DNA of 36,886 nt from Mycobacterium neglectum (GCF_002591975.1 NZ_NVQE01000053.1:1-36886); one strand, 5' to 3'; positions 1 through 8,244 are shown, numbered from the stretch's first letter. The notes: a model not told the origin generated them from the letters alone. Numbers and translations: made by a program.

Positions 1-132
1 AGGCCGGGCGGCCAGTCCTTTCAAGCCGCACCACCAAGGCCGGCTAAACCGATGCAGCCTCACCCGGCCCACCCGGGTCACAGCACAACGTAACAACACG
101 AAGTAACTGCACCTACGAACTTAAGGAGACCG

Positions 133-909
133 TTGACTACGGCACAGACCAACACGAGTGCACCGTCGGTGGGGCTATGGCGATGGGTCGCCGCGGCACT
201 GGCGCTGACTCAGCTCGCGGCGCCCCTGATCGTGAATGCGGTGGCGGGTGACTTCCTGAAGTCGGGCGCAACGAACCAGGCACTCATCACGCCGGCCGGC
301 TACGCGTTCAGCCTCTGGGGACTGATCACTGTCTTGAGCGCGGCGACGGCGTTGGCGATCCTGCGTTACGGCCTGGGCTCGTGGTGGGAGACGAGTGTCC
401 TCATCGACGCCAGCGTGGCGTTCATCGGTTTCAGTGTGTGGCTGCTCGTCGCCGCGCAGGACTGGTTGTGGGCCAGCGTCGCGGTGTTCGCGGTGATGGT
501 GTCGGCGCTGATCCACATCATGCGGTTGCTGGTGCGGCGGCGCCACGATCTGACCTGCCCGACGTGGGTGGCGCTGTTGGCCACGGTGACGTTCGGTCTC
601 TATCTCGGGTGGAGCAGCATCGCGGTGTTCGCGAATGTTGCAGCGGCACTTATCAATAGCGGTGTGTCAGCGTCGGCCGCCGGATGGCAGTTCGTCGTGC
701 TGGCTGCCGCGGCCCTCTGCGCGTTGGCGTTGACGACGATGTTGCGCGGCACCCCCGGCTATGCGGCGGGGGTGGTCTGGGCACTGGTGGCGATCGCCAT
801 CGGCGCTTCCGCTCGTGGCAGCTCGTTCTTGTCGACGACGGCCGTGGTGGCCACGGTGCTCGTGGTCATCGCGGCGGCTGCGGCGATGCGACGCCGTCGC
901 ATCCGATAG
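133..909 (+). CDS. TspO/MBR-like multi-pass membrane protein
   Basis: The predicted protein has 258 residues and about seven hydrophobic membrane segments, and it ends in a basic tail (RRRRIR). The stretch ITPAGYAFSLWGLI near residue 52 and the later LYLGWSSIAVFAN resemble the Pro-Ala-x-x-Phe-x-x-Trp and Trp-rich patterns of tryptophan-rich sensory (TspO/MBR-related) proteins. The function of the long bacterial versions is poorly defined; tetrapyrrole or small-molecule sensing is known only for the short TspO proteins. The start is a TTG at 133, chosen because AAGGAG lies just upstream at 123-128 and no in-frame ATG is near. The gene is convergent with the next one and the two stop codons are adjacent (907-909 and 910-912). 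It has no visible link with the oxalate genes. Confidence 0.6.
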   Translation: MTTAQTNTSAPSVGLWRWVAAALALTQLAAPLIVNAVAGDFLKSGATNQALITPAGYAFSLWGLITVLSAATALAILRYGLGSWWETSVLIDASVAFIGFSVWLLVAAQDWLWASVAVFAVMVSALIHIMRLLVRRRHDLTCPTWVALLATVTFGLYLGWSSIAVFANVAAALINSGVSASAAGWQFVVLAAAALCALALTTMLRGTPGYAAGVVWALVAIAIGASARGSSFLSTTAVVATVLVVIAAAAAMRRRRIR

Positions 910-1329
910 TCACTCGTCGGAGTAGTCGAAACTCAGCCACCGCTGTGGCCGCATCCGGATCGCGATCGCCGACGGTGTCTTGTTCGCATCGGCGAACTGG
1001 TTGCCCGCCTCGTCGCCGAGATAACGAATGGCAATCCGGCGCATGTCAGCCTCCGAGGCGGGTCCGATGTCGACGACGTCGCCCTCGGCGGTGACGTACT
1101 TGTACGGAGGCTGCTCCTCTTGGGCAGTGATGGAGAACCGGCCGGCGTCGCGAATCAGCCGGTGCTTGAGGGAGTCGGATTCGGTCCACAACAACACGTC
1201 GCCACCGGGTTCGTAGCCGTACCAGATGGGAACGCTCAGCGGCGCTCGGTCTGGTCGTTCGACCGCAATCACCCCGACGTGGAGATCGGACAGGAACTTT
1301 TCGCGGGCGTCCTTGGTCATTTTGGCCAT
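910..1329 (-). CDS. Pyridoxamine 5'-phosphate oxidase-like flavoprotein
   Basis: The 139-residue protein has the split-barrel pattern of small PNPOx/F420-type oxidoreductases common in mycobacteria: FLSDLHVGVIAV at the start, SVPIWYGYEPGGDVLLWT in the core, then a SLKHRLIRDAGRFSI stretch that usually contacts the flavin phosphate. FMN or F420 cannot be told apart by eye. The open frame runs much further upstream (to 1869), but that part has no family resemblance and crosses the ESX gene, so the start is placed at ATG 1329. A second ATG at 1320 is equally possible because neither has a clear ribosome-binding site. A long palindrome lies 52 to 79 bases upstream of the start. Confidence 0.7.
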   Translation of the reverse strand: MAKMTKDAREKFLSDLHVGVIAVERPDRAPLSVPIWYGYEPGGDVLLWTESDSLKHRLIRDAGRFSITAQEEQPPYKYVTAEGDVVDIGPASEADMRRIAIRYLGDEAGNQFADANKTPSAIAIRMRPQRWLSFDYSDE

Positions 1330-1380
1330 GTACCGCGCAACCGCGGCCGGCCGGAGCCCATTCCCGGGATGGTGCCTTCG

Positions 1381-1408
1381 TGCGGCGTCATCAAATGATG
1401 ACGCCGCA
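1381..1408. promoter_or_regulatory. 28-bp near-perfect palindrome
   Basis: Two 13-bp arms (1381-1393 and 1396-1408) are exact reverse complements around AA. No T-run follows on either strand, so an operator for the flavoprotein gene is as likely as a transcription terminator. The repeat is seen directly; its role is inferred. Confidence 0.5.
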
Positions 1409-1675
1409 ACGAGTGACATAGGTTTGAAGACGGCGACACACCAGCAAACGGTCGAGTTTGCATGCAAACCCACGGATCCCGTACAGATACCGACCACATC
1501 AGCCGAGAGAGCCGAAATTCGCGCGTACAGCGACTCCGTAGACCACGCCGCACCTGCGGCGACGCCGCTCAGCCGGGCGAGCGTCGAAAATTGGTGCACA
1601 GGGGGTGCTCCGGGGACTGGTAATGTGGCCAGCAAATTATGAGAGCTTCGAAGACGAGGGCGGGGTTGAGCTGAA
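1409..1675. other. Intergenic region with a 14-bp palindrome
   Basis: This stretch separates the flavoprotein gene from the ESX operon and must hold the promoter of the latter. It contains the perfect palindrome GTTTGCATGCAAAC at 1456-1469. I see no convincing -35/-10 pair and no gene. Confidence 0.5.
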
Positions 1676-1990
1676 ATGGGTGAGGAGCTGCGGGTCGATC
1701 CGGCCGAAGTGCGGATGGCCGCCGACCACGTCGACGTCGCCGCCGACGGTCTGCGGACCGACCACGGCGCCGCCCAAGAGCGCATCGGCACCGCCTCGGC
1801 GGGCTGGATCGGCACGAGCGGCGAGGCGCTTTCCAAAGTGGCGGCGAAATGGGAGGACGACTCCACCAAGCACTACAACGAGCTCATCGCACACGTCGAA
1901 GGTTTCAAGTCAGCAGCGGCCAATTACGTCGGCACTGACAACCAACAGTCCACCGAAATCGAAAATGCGGGCCCGGATCTGGGGCTGTAA
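1676..1990 (+). CDS. WXG100/EspC-like ESX secretion substrate
   Basis: The protein has 104 residues, the usual size of the family, and is predicted to be an all-helical hairpin. The turn carries Trp44-Ile45-Gly46 (W-x-G) and the C-terminal part carries Tyr84-Val-Gly-Thr-Asp88, matching the Y-x-x-x-D/E type VII secretion signal. There is no Sec signal peptide and no cysteine. Such proteins are exported by ESX systems, often as heterodimers. It begins an operon with the large gene three bases downstream, which also has a WXG motif, so the two may form the secreted pair. EspC-family (DUF2580) and true WXG100 membership are hard to separate from sequence alone. Confidence 0.8.
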   Translation: MGEELRVDPAEVRMAADHVDVAADGLRTDHGAAQERIGTASAGWIGTSGEALSKVAAKWEDDSTKHYNELIAHVEGFKSAAANYVGTDNQQSTEIENAGPDLGL

Positions 1991-1993
1991 CCC

Positions 1994-4279
1994 GTGGGGA
2001 TAACGCTGGCCGACGTCCAAGGTTGGCAACCCGAGCAGATCGACGAGGTGTCACAAGCGGCGGCGCAGCGTGCTCGCACCAGCGGCGAGGCGGCCGAAAC
2101 CCTGCGCAACCTGTCGGTGTTCGGGACGTGGAAGGGCGAAGCGGGCGAGGCCGCAGAACAGGCCATCAATCAATCCGCCACCACGCTGTCCTTGTCGCAG
2201 AAGGAAGCCATCCTCGTCTCGATGGGCGCGGGGCAAGCTGCCGCCGACGTCCGCGCGGTCAAGAACGATCTGCAGGCCCTTCTCGACTACGCCGCAGGCG
2301 CGCCACACGTTCAGATCGACCTGGCCACCAATTCGGTGATCCCGCCTGACACCACCGGGTGGACCGACGAAGAGATCGAGGCGCTGCGAAGGAAGACCGA
2401 AGAGGTCGAGAACCGGATGGTGACCGTGCTGGCCGCCGCCGAGGAAGCCGACGCCGACCTGGCGCGGGTGCTGACCGCCGCGACCGGCGGCGACCCCGGG
2501 CTTCCCGGGGAGCAGGGCACCAACGACGGACAGTCACTGCAGGACGGGCAACTCACGCCGGAGGAAATGGCGCGCCTCGAGGAGAACACCAACCTCACAC
2601 CCGAACAGCAGGAGGCGTTGGTGCGCGGCGATCTGGTGCTGCCCACCAGCCAGATGGAGTACCTCAACAACCTGTCACGCTCACTGGACGGCAAGAGCCC
2701 CAACGAGATTCGGTCGATGATCGACCAGATGAACGCCAACGGCCAGAACGGCGGCGCCGTATCCGACGCGCTGCAGCTGCTGGGCAACGAGAACATCACG
2801 ACAGCCGGCGACCCCGCCGAAGGTGTGCCCACGCAAGGCGGCATGCAGAACCTGCCGTCGGGCATCCGCGAGACGTTCGAGCGGCCCACGCGTGGCATTG
2901 CCGTGCCGACACAAGGCACCAACGAGCAGGGCAATCCGACGATCGAGATGCCCGACTACGAGCATCCGTTCCCCGAATTGGACAACTACCGCGATGTCGC
3001 GGCGATCGTGAGTGCGGGCGATGCCAACCTGCAGCAGGGCACGGCGATGGATGAGGCCCTGCTGAACAAGGCCGAAGAGGTCCTGCACGGCACGCATAAC
3101 CCGCCCTATTACCCGTGGGCAGAAAATGTCGAATGGACACAGGAACGCATCGACCCGGCGGTGCAGGACATGCTGTCCGCAGCGGGGCGCGACCAGATGG
3201 CCGTGCACGGCGAGTTGACCGGCGTCGACGAGCAGCCACCCAACACCGCGTTCATCGAGGACCTGTTCACCCATCAGTGGGCAGACGACGGCGCCGCGGC
3301 CGGAACGCTGCTCAACGGCACCGGCGCGGTACCGACCGACCTGACCGACCCCACGCAGATGGACCAGGCCCTCCGCGCCGGGCAAATCATGAATGCGGTC
3401 GACGCCTATGTCGGCGGCGAGAACACGCCGAAGTTGCTTGACATCCCTGGCACCGACGGGCAGTCGGTCGGCCAGGTCAACCCCGAGCTCACCCAGGCAC
3501 TCGCGGAGGCCAACAAGCCCTACATCGACGACATGCTCGGCAATTCCCTGGACAACAGCCAGGGTTTCCGCCCGCTGGATGACTTGAAGAACCCGGAGAT
3601 GCCGGTCATGCGGGATCTGTTCGCCGTGATCGACACCAATGCGGACGCCGCCACCACCCTCAACAGCCAGGCCTATCTCAATGGTCTGCAGTACCAAGCC
3701 AACTTCGAGCAGTCCATCATCGACGGCGGCACGGTCAACACCGGCGATCTGCAGTCGGCGGGCACGTTGCGCGGCGTCATCGATTCGGCGGCCAACATCG
3801 CCGACAACGACGCCATCGCATATGGCAACCTGCAGGACGTGAAGGCATACGAAAACCGCGGCATGTGGTTCGACGTAGCCAAGACGATCGGCGGGGAGAT
3901 CCCCGGCGTCGGAACGATTCTGGAGTGGGGCAACAAGATTCCGGGCGATCCGCTGCATCAGATCTTCGTCGGCGATGCACCCGCGGGCGCCGATCCGACC
4001 TACATCGCCCAGCAGAGTTCCGAAATGATGCAGTACGCCGTGGCCCAGCGGTTGATCGACGCCAACCTCGGCGACCCAGCCGTCTTCCAGCAGTTTGGGC
4101 TGATCGACCCCGAGACCAACCAACTCAAGCCGATCAAACAGGACGAGTTCGGCGACTTCCGCTCCGCGTTCACGGATTACTTCATGGGGATCGACCCGAC
4201 GGTGAAGGTCGGCATCGAGGACTACGAGGACGCCTATCGGGATGCGCTACCCACGCCGACGGGACACACGGGAGGATGA
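1994..4279 (+). CDS. Large WXG-domain, TPR-region type ESX substrate
   Basis: The 761-residue acidic protein begins at GTG 1994, three bases after the upstream stop, so translation is probably coupled. Residues 1-110 are helical with a Trp46-Lys47-Gly48 motif in the position expected for an N-terminal WXG100-like domain. Residues about 115-165 look like a coiled coil. The remainder is rich in Asp, Gly and Asn and resembles the mycobacterial proteins annotated as containing a TPR repeat region. There is no signal peptide or membrane segment. In mycobacteria such proteins pair with a small WXG100/EspC protein and are exported by type VII secretion. Enzymatic or toxic activity cannot be assigned. 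The next gene follows after four bases. Confidence 0.7.
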   Translation: MGITLADVQGWQPEQIDEVSQAAAQRARTSGEAAETLRNLSVFGTWKGEAGEAAEQAINQSATTLSLSQKEAILVSMGAGQAAADVRAVKNDLQALLDYAAGAPHVQIDLATNSVIPPDTTGWTDEEIEALRRKTEEVENRMVTVLAAAEEADADLARVLTAATGGDPGLPGEQGTNDGQSLQDGQLTPEEMARLEENTNLTPEQQEALVRGDLVLPTSQMEYLNNLSRSLDGKSPNEIRSMIDQMNANGQNGGAVSDALQLLGNENITTAGDPAEGVPTQGGMQNLPSGIRETFERPTRGIAVPTQGTNEQGNPTIEMPDYEHPFPELDNYRDVAAIVSAGDANLQQGTAMDEALLNKAEEVLHGTHNPPYYPWAENVEWTQERIDPAVQDMLSAAGRDQMAVHGELTGVDEQPPNTAFIEDLFTHQWADDGAAAGTLLNGTGAVPTDLTDPTQMDQALRAGQIMNAVDAYVGGENTPKLLDIPGTDGQSVGQVNPELTQALAEANKPYIDDMLGNSLDNSQGFRPLDDLKNPEMPVMRDLFAVIDTNADAATTLNSQAYLNGLQYQANFEQSIIDGGTVNTGDLQSAGTLRGVIDSAANIADNDAIAYGNLQDVKAYENRGMWFDVAKTIGGEIPGVGTILEWGNKIPGDPLHQIFVGDAPAGADPTYIAQQSSEMMQYAVAQRLIDANLGDPAVFQQFGLIDPETNQLKPIKQDEFGDFRSAFTDYFMGIDPTVKVGIEDYEDAYRDALPTPTGHTGG

Positions 4280-4283
4280 GGAC

Positions 4284-5156
4284 GTGACGTCGATGATCCG
4301 GTGGTGCGCGGTCGTACTGCTGGCAGTCCTGGGGCTGACGGGGTGCCAAGGTGACGAGGCGCCGCCCGCGCCGACGTTCGCGAACTGGCCGGCCAGTCTG
4401 AACGACTTCCGGTTCCGCTGGGCCGCTGAGCCCGGTATCGACCTGGTGTCGGGCCCGGCGGTGCCCTTGCGCGCGTATTTGGAGTCCTATCGGATCGGGC
4501 AGCTCACTGTCGATATCGGCGCCACTTACCCGGGCTTCGATCGGGCAGTGCCCGAATTGCCCGCACCAAAGCCTGATCCCCCCGCCCAGTTGGCGGCCAT
4601 CCGACCGGTACCCGGCGTCGAGCGGTTCGGTCCTCCCGGACCGTTCTACGGAAACGAGTACTTCCACATTCTCGAGATCACGCCGGTCGAGGATGGTTAC
4701 CGCGCCTACGTGTGCGACGGCCTGTACAAGATTTTTCGCGAGGGCGACGAGCGGGAAAGGGACGAGCGGGGAAAGTACGTGTCCGTTGTCAAATATGCCT
4801 CGAACCACGCGGGCCTCAATGACGTCAACGGCATGAAGGTGTGGCGGGTCGAGTTCACCAACACCCCGCCGACCGCCGATGCGCCTGCGATGGTGGCCGA
4901 CCAACGCGGGCCCAACCCCGCACCCGCAGGAGACGTGTTCGGTCCGTGGCGCATCACCGGCGCCAACGACTACGCCTGGGGAACGAGCATGGACTTCGAG
5001 TCCACCTCCGACGAGCGGATCGATGGCGCACGACGCATCTCGCAATGCTCCGATCTGCTGCCGCACTGGCGCACCGAGCGGGATGCGAACATCAAGGCCA
5101 TCCTCGAGACGCCGCCGACGCCGGAGCCCGCATCACCCGGCTGGCCCCAGGCGTAG
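4284..5156 (+). CDS. Putative lipoprotein of the ESX operon
   Basis: The 290-residue protein starts at GTG 4284, eight bases after a strong GGAGG at 4271-4275. It opens with a short signal peptide ending in the lipobox Leu-Thr-Gly-Cys21, so it should be lipidated and face outward. The frame is open further upstream, but that would bury the signal peptide. The mature part has no domain I recognise. It is rich in aromatic residues and ends in a Pro-rich tail (ETPPTPEPASPGWP). Its place four bases after the large ESX substrate suggests a role on the cell surface linked to that secreted pair, which is inference from context only. Confidence 0.7.
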   Translation: MTSMIRWCAVVLLAVLGLTGCQGDEAPPAPTFANWPASLNDFRFRWAAEPGIDLVSGPAVPLRAYLESYRIGQLTVDIGATYPGFDRAVPELPAPKPDPPAQLAAIRPVPGVERFGPPGPFYGNEYFHILEITPVEDGYRAYVCDGLYKIFREGDERERDERGKYVSVVKYASNHAGLNDVNGMKVWRVEFTNTPPTADAPAMVADQRGPNPAPAGDVFGPWRITGANDYAWGTSMDFESTSDERIDGARRISQCSDLLPHWRTERDANIKAILETPPTPEPASPGWPQA

Positions 5157-5496
5157 TACACGGCGGTACGCATAGCTCGCAAACGAGCGGGTGGTCGGTA
5201 GAGCTCGAGCAGCTAACCCCCGATCGGCCAGGCAACCCACTAACCGCAGGTGATCAGCTACCGCCTGAGCAACTGTGCAACGAATTCCGTCGGCGCATAA
5301 GTTCAATTACTGACGCGCATGCAAGATCAAAGTTAGCCCAGCTGACCAAAAGCACTGCAAGAAAACATATCTGGGAGTTTCCTGAAGGGGCAGACTCGCG
5401 ACGGAATTCGTACTACCCTCGATCATGGTCGAGTTTCCAGCCCGCCGGTAGCGCCTCGATGGCGACACCTCTACAAGGCGACCTTGGAGTTGTGCA
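5157..5496. other. Intergenic region with distant 12-bp inverted repeat
   Basis: This 340-base gap holds CGAATTCCGTCG at 5281-5292 and its exact reverse complement at 5399-5410, about 106 bases apart. I see no reliable promoter or gene in it. Confidence 0.4.
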
Positions 5497-5940
5497 ATGA
5501 CGGTTGGGGCAGTGCGCATCGGTCGGCCGAACCCTGCGCCCCTGGACGAACACCGTCAGTGCGGCCGAGCGACATTTGCCGCGCGACGGCTGTCGACGTC
5601 GCGGCTCGCCGTCGCGGTCACCGGCGACATAGACGCCTGCAACGGACGTAGCCTCGGCCGTTTCGTCGAGCAGCACACCGGAATCTCGCGTCAGTTGCTG
5701 CTCGATCTCCGTGCCGTCGATTTCGCAGGCACTCAAGCCTTCACCGCGCTGTACTACATCAGCGTGCACTGCGCCCGCAGTGACGTCGACTGGGTCATCG
5801 TCGCCGGCCACCCCGTGCGACGCCTGCTCTCGATTTGTGACCCAGAAGGCGAACTGCCGCTCGCCGACGACCTCACGTCGGGTCTGGACCACCTCACCCG
5901 CTCGGCACGGTGTCACCAGCACGTTTCGTCCGCGGGTTGA
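5497..5940 (+). CDS. STAS-domain protein (anti-sigma-antagonist-like)
   Basis: The 147-residue protein has a STAS fold pattern: a beta strand ending in LAVAVTGDIDA, then LLLDLRAVDFAGTQAF at the loop that carries the phosphorylatable serine in SpoIIAA/RsbV proteins, then strands and helices to about residue 130. Here that loop reads Asp-Phe-Ala-Gly-Thr, so a Thr, or no residue, would take the Ser role. Such proteins control sigma factors through anti-sigma kinases. No kinase or sigma gene is adjacent, and the gene stands alone between the ESX operon and the oxalate region. ATG 5497 is the start used, with TTGGAG a short distance upstream. Confidence 0.65.
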   Translation: MTVGAVRIGRPNPAPLDEHRQCGRATFAARRLSTSRLAVAVTGDIDACNGRSLGRFVEQHTGISRQLLLDLRAVDFAGTQAFTALYYISVHCARSDVDWVIVAGHPVRRLLSICDPEGELPLADDLTSGLDHLTRSARCHQHVSSAG

Positions 5941-6017
5941 CGCCCGCCCTGCCTCGCAGACGTCCTCCACCCGCAATACGTTCGGATAGCAGGCGCCCGA
6001 CCATGCGTGATAGTCTT

Positions 6018-6030
6018 GCATACAGTATCC
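6018..6030. promoter_or_regulatory. Oxalate-regulon palindrome, 11/12 match
   Basis: GCATAC-A-GTATCC matches the window's repeated palindrome GCATAC-N-GTATGC at 11 of 12 fixed positions. It lies 34 bases before the ATG of the deacetylase-like gene, placing that gene in the proposed GntR regulon. Confidence 0.65.
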
Positions 6031-6064
6031 GATTGCGCCTCGGCTCGGATCCAACACCCGAAAG

Positions 6065-7006
6065 ATGGTGCAGCCCTTGGCCACCTTGCTTCTCCACCAT
6101 CCCGCCTTCGCCAACCACAAGACCTCCGCCGGACATCCGGAGCGGCCTGATCGGTACCGGACGGTGGCGGCGGCGCTCGGCAAGGCGCCATTCGACGCGC
6201 TGGTGCGCGACGAGGCCCAAGTCGCCGATCTCGATGCGACGCGCTACGTCCACACCAACCGTTATGTCGACGCGCTCGAAGAGGCCCGCCCAAGCGAGGG
6301 CTACGTCTATCTCGACGGCGGCGACACCATGATGGAGCCCTCGACGTGGGAGGTCGTGCTGCGTGGAGTCGGTGGCACCCTCCAGGCGGTGAGCAAGGTT
6401 CTCGACGGCGAAGTGCTGAACGCCTTCGTCGCTTGTCGTCCGCCCGGTCACCATGCCGGAACCGAACAGGCCATGGGGTTCTGCCTGTTCAACAACATCA
6501 GCATCGGCGCGCGTTATGCGCAAGAGAAGTACGGCCTTGAGCGCGTAGCGATCGTCGATTTCGACGTACACCATGGCAACGGAACCCAGGAAATTTTCTA
6601 CTCTGACCCCAGCGTGCTTTACGCCTCAACCCACCAGATGCCGCTTTTTCCCGGCACCGGCGCGGCCCGCGAAACCGGTGTCGGCAATATCTTCAACCTG
6701 CCCCTTGCGCCTGGCGACGGCGGCGCCGAACTCCGCGAAGCCTTCGAAAACAAGATTCTGCCCGCACTCGATACGTTCAGGCCGGAGCTCATCATCGTCT
6801 CCGCCGGGTTCGATGCCCACGAACGCGATCCGCTCGGTTCACTGCGCATGACCGCGGACGATTTCGCCTGGGCGACGCGTGAACTGATGAGATCGGCTGA
6901 AAAGAACTGCCAGGGACGTCTCGTCTCGGTCCTCGAAGGCGGTTACGACCTTCAAGGCCTTGCGGATTCAGTGAGCGCCCATGTCGGCGAACTGCTGAGG
7001 GGCTGA
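6065..7006 (+). CDS. Histone deacetylase / AcuC-family amidohydrolase
   Basis: The 313-residue protein covers the whole arginase-fold deacetylase domain. The family signatures are present: HPERPDR near residue 24, RPPGHHAG with the catalytic pair His129-His130, DFDVHHGNGTQ with zinc ligands Asp167 and His169, GFDAHERDPLG with zinc ligand Asp250, and EGGYD with Tyr294. Members remove acyl groups from lysine, polyamines or other amides. Bacillus AcuC reactivates acetyl-CoA synthetase. The gene has a regulon palindrome 34 bases upstream and sits next to glyoxylate genes, so a role in deacylating a CoA-dependent enzyme of oxalate use is a reasonable guess. Acetylpolyamine hydrolysis is the main alternative. 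ATG 6065 follows GAAAG. Confidence 0.8.
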   Translation: MVQPLATLLLHHPAFANHKTSAGHPERPDRYRTVAAALGKAPFDALVRDEAQVADLDATRYVHTNRYVDALEEARPSEGYVYLDGGDTMMEPSTWEVVLRGVGGTLQAVSKVLDGEVLNAFVACRPPGHHAGTEQAMGFCLFNNISIGARYAQEKYGLERVAIVDFDVHHGNGTQEIFYSDPSVLYASTHQMPLFPGTGAARETGVGNIFNLPLAPGDGGAELREAFENKILPALDTFRPELIIVSAGFDAHERDPLGSLRMTADDFAWATRELMRSAEKNCQGRLVSVLEGGYDLQGLADSVSAHVGELLRG

Positions 7007-7081
7007 ACACTGATCGCCGCTACTGCCCGACCGGCGGCGCTCAGCACGGATTGACCACTTGCCGCCCTGCGTATGCCTACG

Positions 7082-7096
7082 TTCCGCTATGCGGAA
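7082..7096. promoter_or_regulatory. IclR-type box 1 upstream of hyi
   Basis: TTCCGC-TAT-GCGGAA is a perfect 6-bp inverted repeat with a 3-base centre. It shares its form with the box at 7302-7316, and their centres are 220 bases apart. Confidence 0.6.
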
Positions 7097-7250
7097 TGCT
7101 TAATTCGTTTGAAGACGCGAAGGCTAGCTCCTGCCACAGGCGGTAGGTCTACTTTCGCCGCATCGACCTCGCCTCCCCGGCATTGCCACTCACCTCCGGA
7201 ACAGTCTCTGCGCCAGGAAATTCGGCTACGGCTGGTTATCCGACTCAACC

Positions 7251-7256
7251 TTGACA
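7251..7256 (+). promoter_or_regulatory. Candidate -35 element of hyi-glxR-gcl
   Basis: A perfect TTGACA is followed 17 bases later only by TTCACT (7274-7279), a poor -10. A strong -35 with a weak -10 fits a regulated promoter, but no start site is proven. Confidence 0.35.
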
Positions 7257-7274
7257 AGTCGGCGCGCCAGGCGT

Positions 7275-7293
7275 TCACTTAGTCAGTAAGTGA
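7275..7293. repeat. Inverted repeat TCACTTA-N5-TAAGTGA
   Basis: Perfect 7-bp arms flank five bases. It overlaps the expected -10/start region behind the TTGACA at 7251, so it could be a protein-binding site. It does not resemble the IclR boxes. Confidence 0.45.
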
Positions 7294-7301
7294 TAGTTCT
7301 A

Positions 7302-7316
7302 TTCCGTATTACGGAA
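7302..7316. promoter_or_regulatory. IclR-type box 2 upstream of hyi
   Basis: TTCCGT-ATT-ACGGAA is a perfect inverted repeat of the same form as box 1. It lies 76 bases before the hyi start and downstream of the candidate promoter, a position suited to repression. Confidence 0.6.
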
Positions 7317-7392
7317 CTGCTCCCGTTCTCATCCGCGGGGGTCGCTTCACCGGGACCAGTCCGCTATTGCTGACAGCACAGAAAGGTATGCC

Positions 7393-8244
7393 GTGGTTAA
7401 CGTCGCCTACACCGTCAACTGCTCGATTCTGCTGACCGAGCTGCCACTGCTGGATCGGCCGCAGGCAGCCCGAGACGCCGGCTTCGAGGCCGTCGAGTTC
7501 TGGTGGCCCTTCGATTCCCCGACGCCGCCGGACACCGAGGTGGCCGAGTTCATCCGCGCCATCCAGGATGCAGGCGTTGCGCTGACCGGCCTCAATTTCG
7601 CCGCCGGGGACATGCCGGCAGGCGACCGCGGGATTCTCTCCAATCCCCCGATGGCGCAGGCATTCCGCGACAACGTGGAGATCGCCGTTGGTATTGCCGA
7701 GACGCTGGGAACCCGCGCCTTCAACGCGCTCTACGGCAATCGCCGCCCGGATTTCACAGCGACGGCTCAGGACGATGCCGGAGCCGAGAACCTCGCCTAC
7801 GCCGCCACGGCGGCCGACCGCATCGGTGCCACGGTGCTCATCGAGCCGGTGAGCGGCGCGCCGGACTATCCGCTCAAGACGGCCGCGGACGCGATCCACG
7901 TGATCGACCGCGTGGAGCGAGACTACGGCGCGACCAACCTACGACTCCTCGCCGACCTCTATCACCTCCGTCTCAACGGCGACGATGTCACCGCCGCAAT
8001 TCGCCACTACTGCAACCGGATCGGCCACGTGCAGATCGCCGATGCCCCGGGGCGTGGCGAACCCGGCACCGGTGCACTCCCGCTGTACGCCCACCTCCAG
8101 CGGCTCGCCGAACTGGGCTACACCGGATACGTCGGGCTCGAATACAAGGCGACCCGACCCGACACGTTCGACTGGCTGCCCCCAGACCAGCGCGGTATCT
8201 CCACGGAATCAGCACGGCCACAAGCAGAAACGAGGATCCCATGA
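7393..8244 (+). CDS. hyi: Hydroxypyruvate isomerase
   Basis: The 283-residue TIM-barrel protein interconverts hydroxypyruvate and tartronate semialdehyde. It shows the Hyi signatures: FEAVEFWWPF near residue 30, LIEPVSG, then GHVQIADAPGRGEPGTG and GLEYKATRPDTFDWL near the end. The Glu and Asp residues in these motifs are the usual metal and catalytic positions. It starts at GTG 7393, six bases after GAAAGG. Its stop overlaps the ATG of glxR (ATGA at 8241-8244), so the three glyoxylate genes form one coupled operon. The two IclR-type boxes upstream suggest control by the IclR protein encoded just beyond the operon. Confidence 0.88.
   Translation: MVNVAYTVNCSILLTELPLLDRPQAARDAGFEAVEFWWPFDSPTPPDTEVAEFIRAIQDAGVALTGLNFAAGDMPAGDRGILSNPPMAQAFRDNVEIAVGIAETLGTRAFNALYGNRRPDFTATAQDDAGAENLAYAATAADRIGATVLIEPVSGAPDYPLKTAADAIHVIDRVERDYGATNLRLLADLYHLRLNGDDVTAAIRHYCNRIGHVQIADAPGRGEPGTGALPLYAHLQRLAELGYTGYVGLEYKATRPDTFDWLPPDQRGISTESARPQAETRIP

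Larger units (their letters stand above)
7007..7392. other. Regulatory region upstream of hyi
   Basis: The 386-base gap has no gene. After the deacetylase stop there is a possible nested hairpin (GCTGA/TCAGC outside, CGCCGC/GCGGCG inside, 7002-7045). The rest holds two IclR-type boxes, a perfect TTGACA and a third inverted repeat, listed separately. Confidence 0.5.

Noticed and set aside
1330..1869. N-terminal extension of the flavoprotein frame to 319 residues
   Set aside because: The extension crosses the WXG gene on the other strand, has no family match and contains the 28-bp palindrome. The conserved domain begins at 1329.
2681..4123. Long minus-strand open frame (480 codons) opposite the large ESX gene
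   Set aside because: Typical shadow frame of a GC-rich gene. The plus-strand gene has coupled starts and WXG features, while the antisense protein has no domain.
1676..5156. Orthology to M. tuberculosis Rv2078-Rv2079-lppJ
   Set aside because: Gene sizes and order are suggestive for the first two, but the lipoprotein here does not resemble LppJ as I remember it, so no locus name is given.
7064..7076. GTATGC half-site upstream of hyi as an oxalate-regulon operator
   Set aside because: Only 8 of 12 positions match and the left half is essentially random. The hyi operon has better IclR-type boxes.
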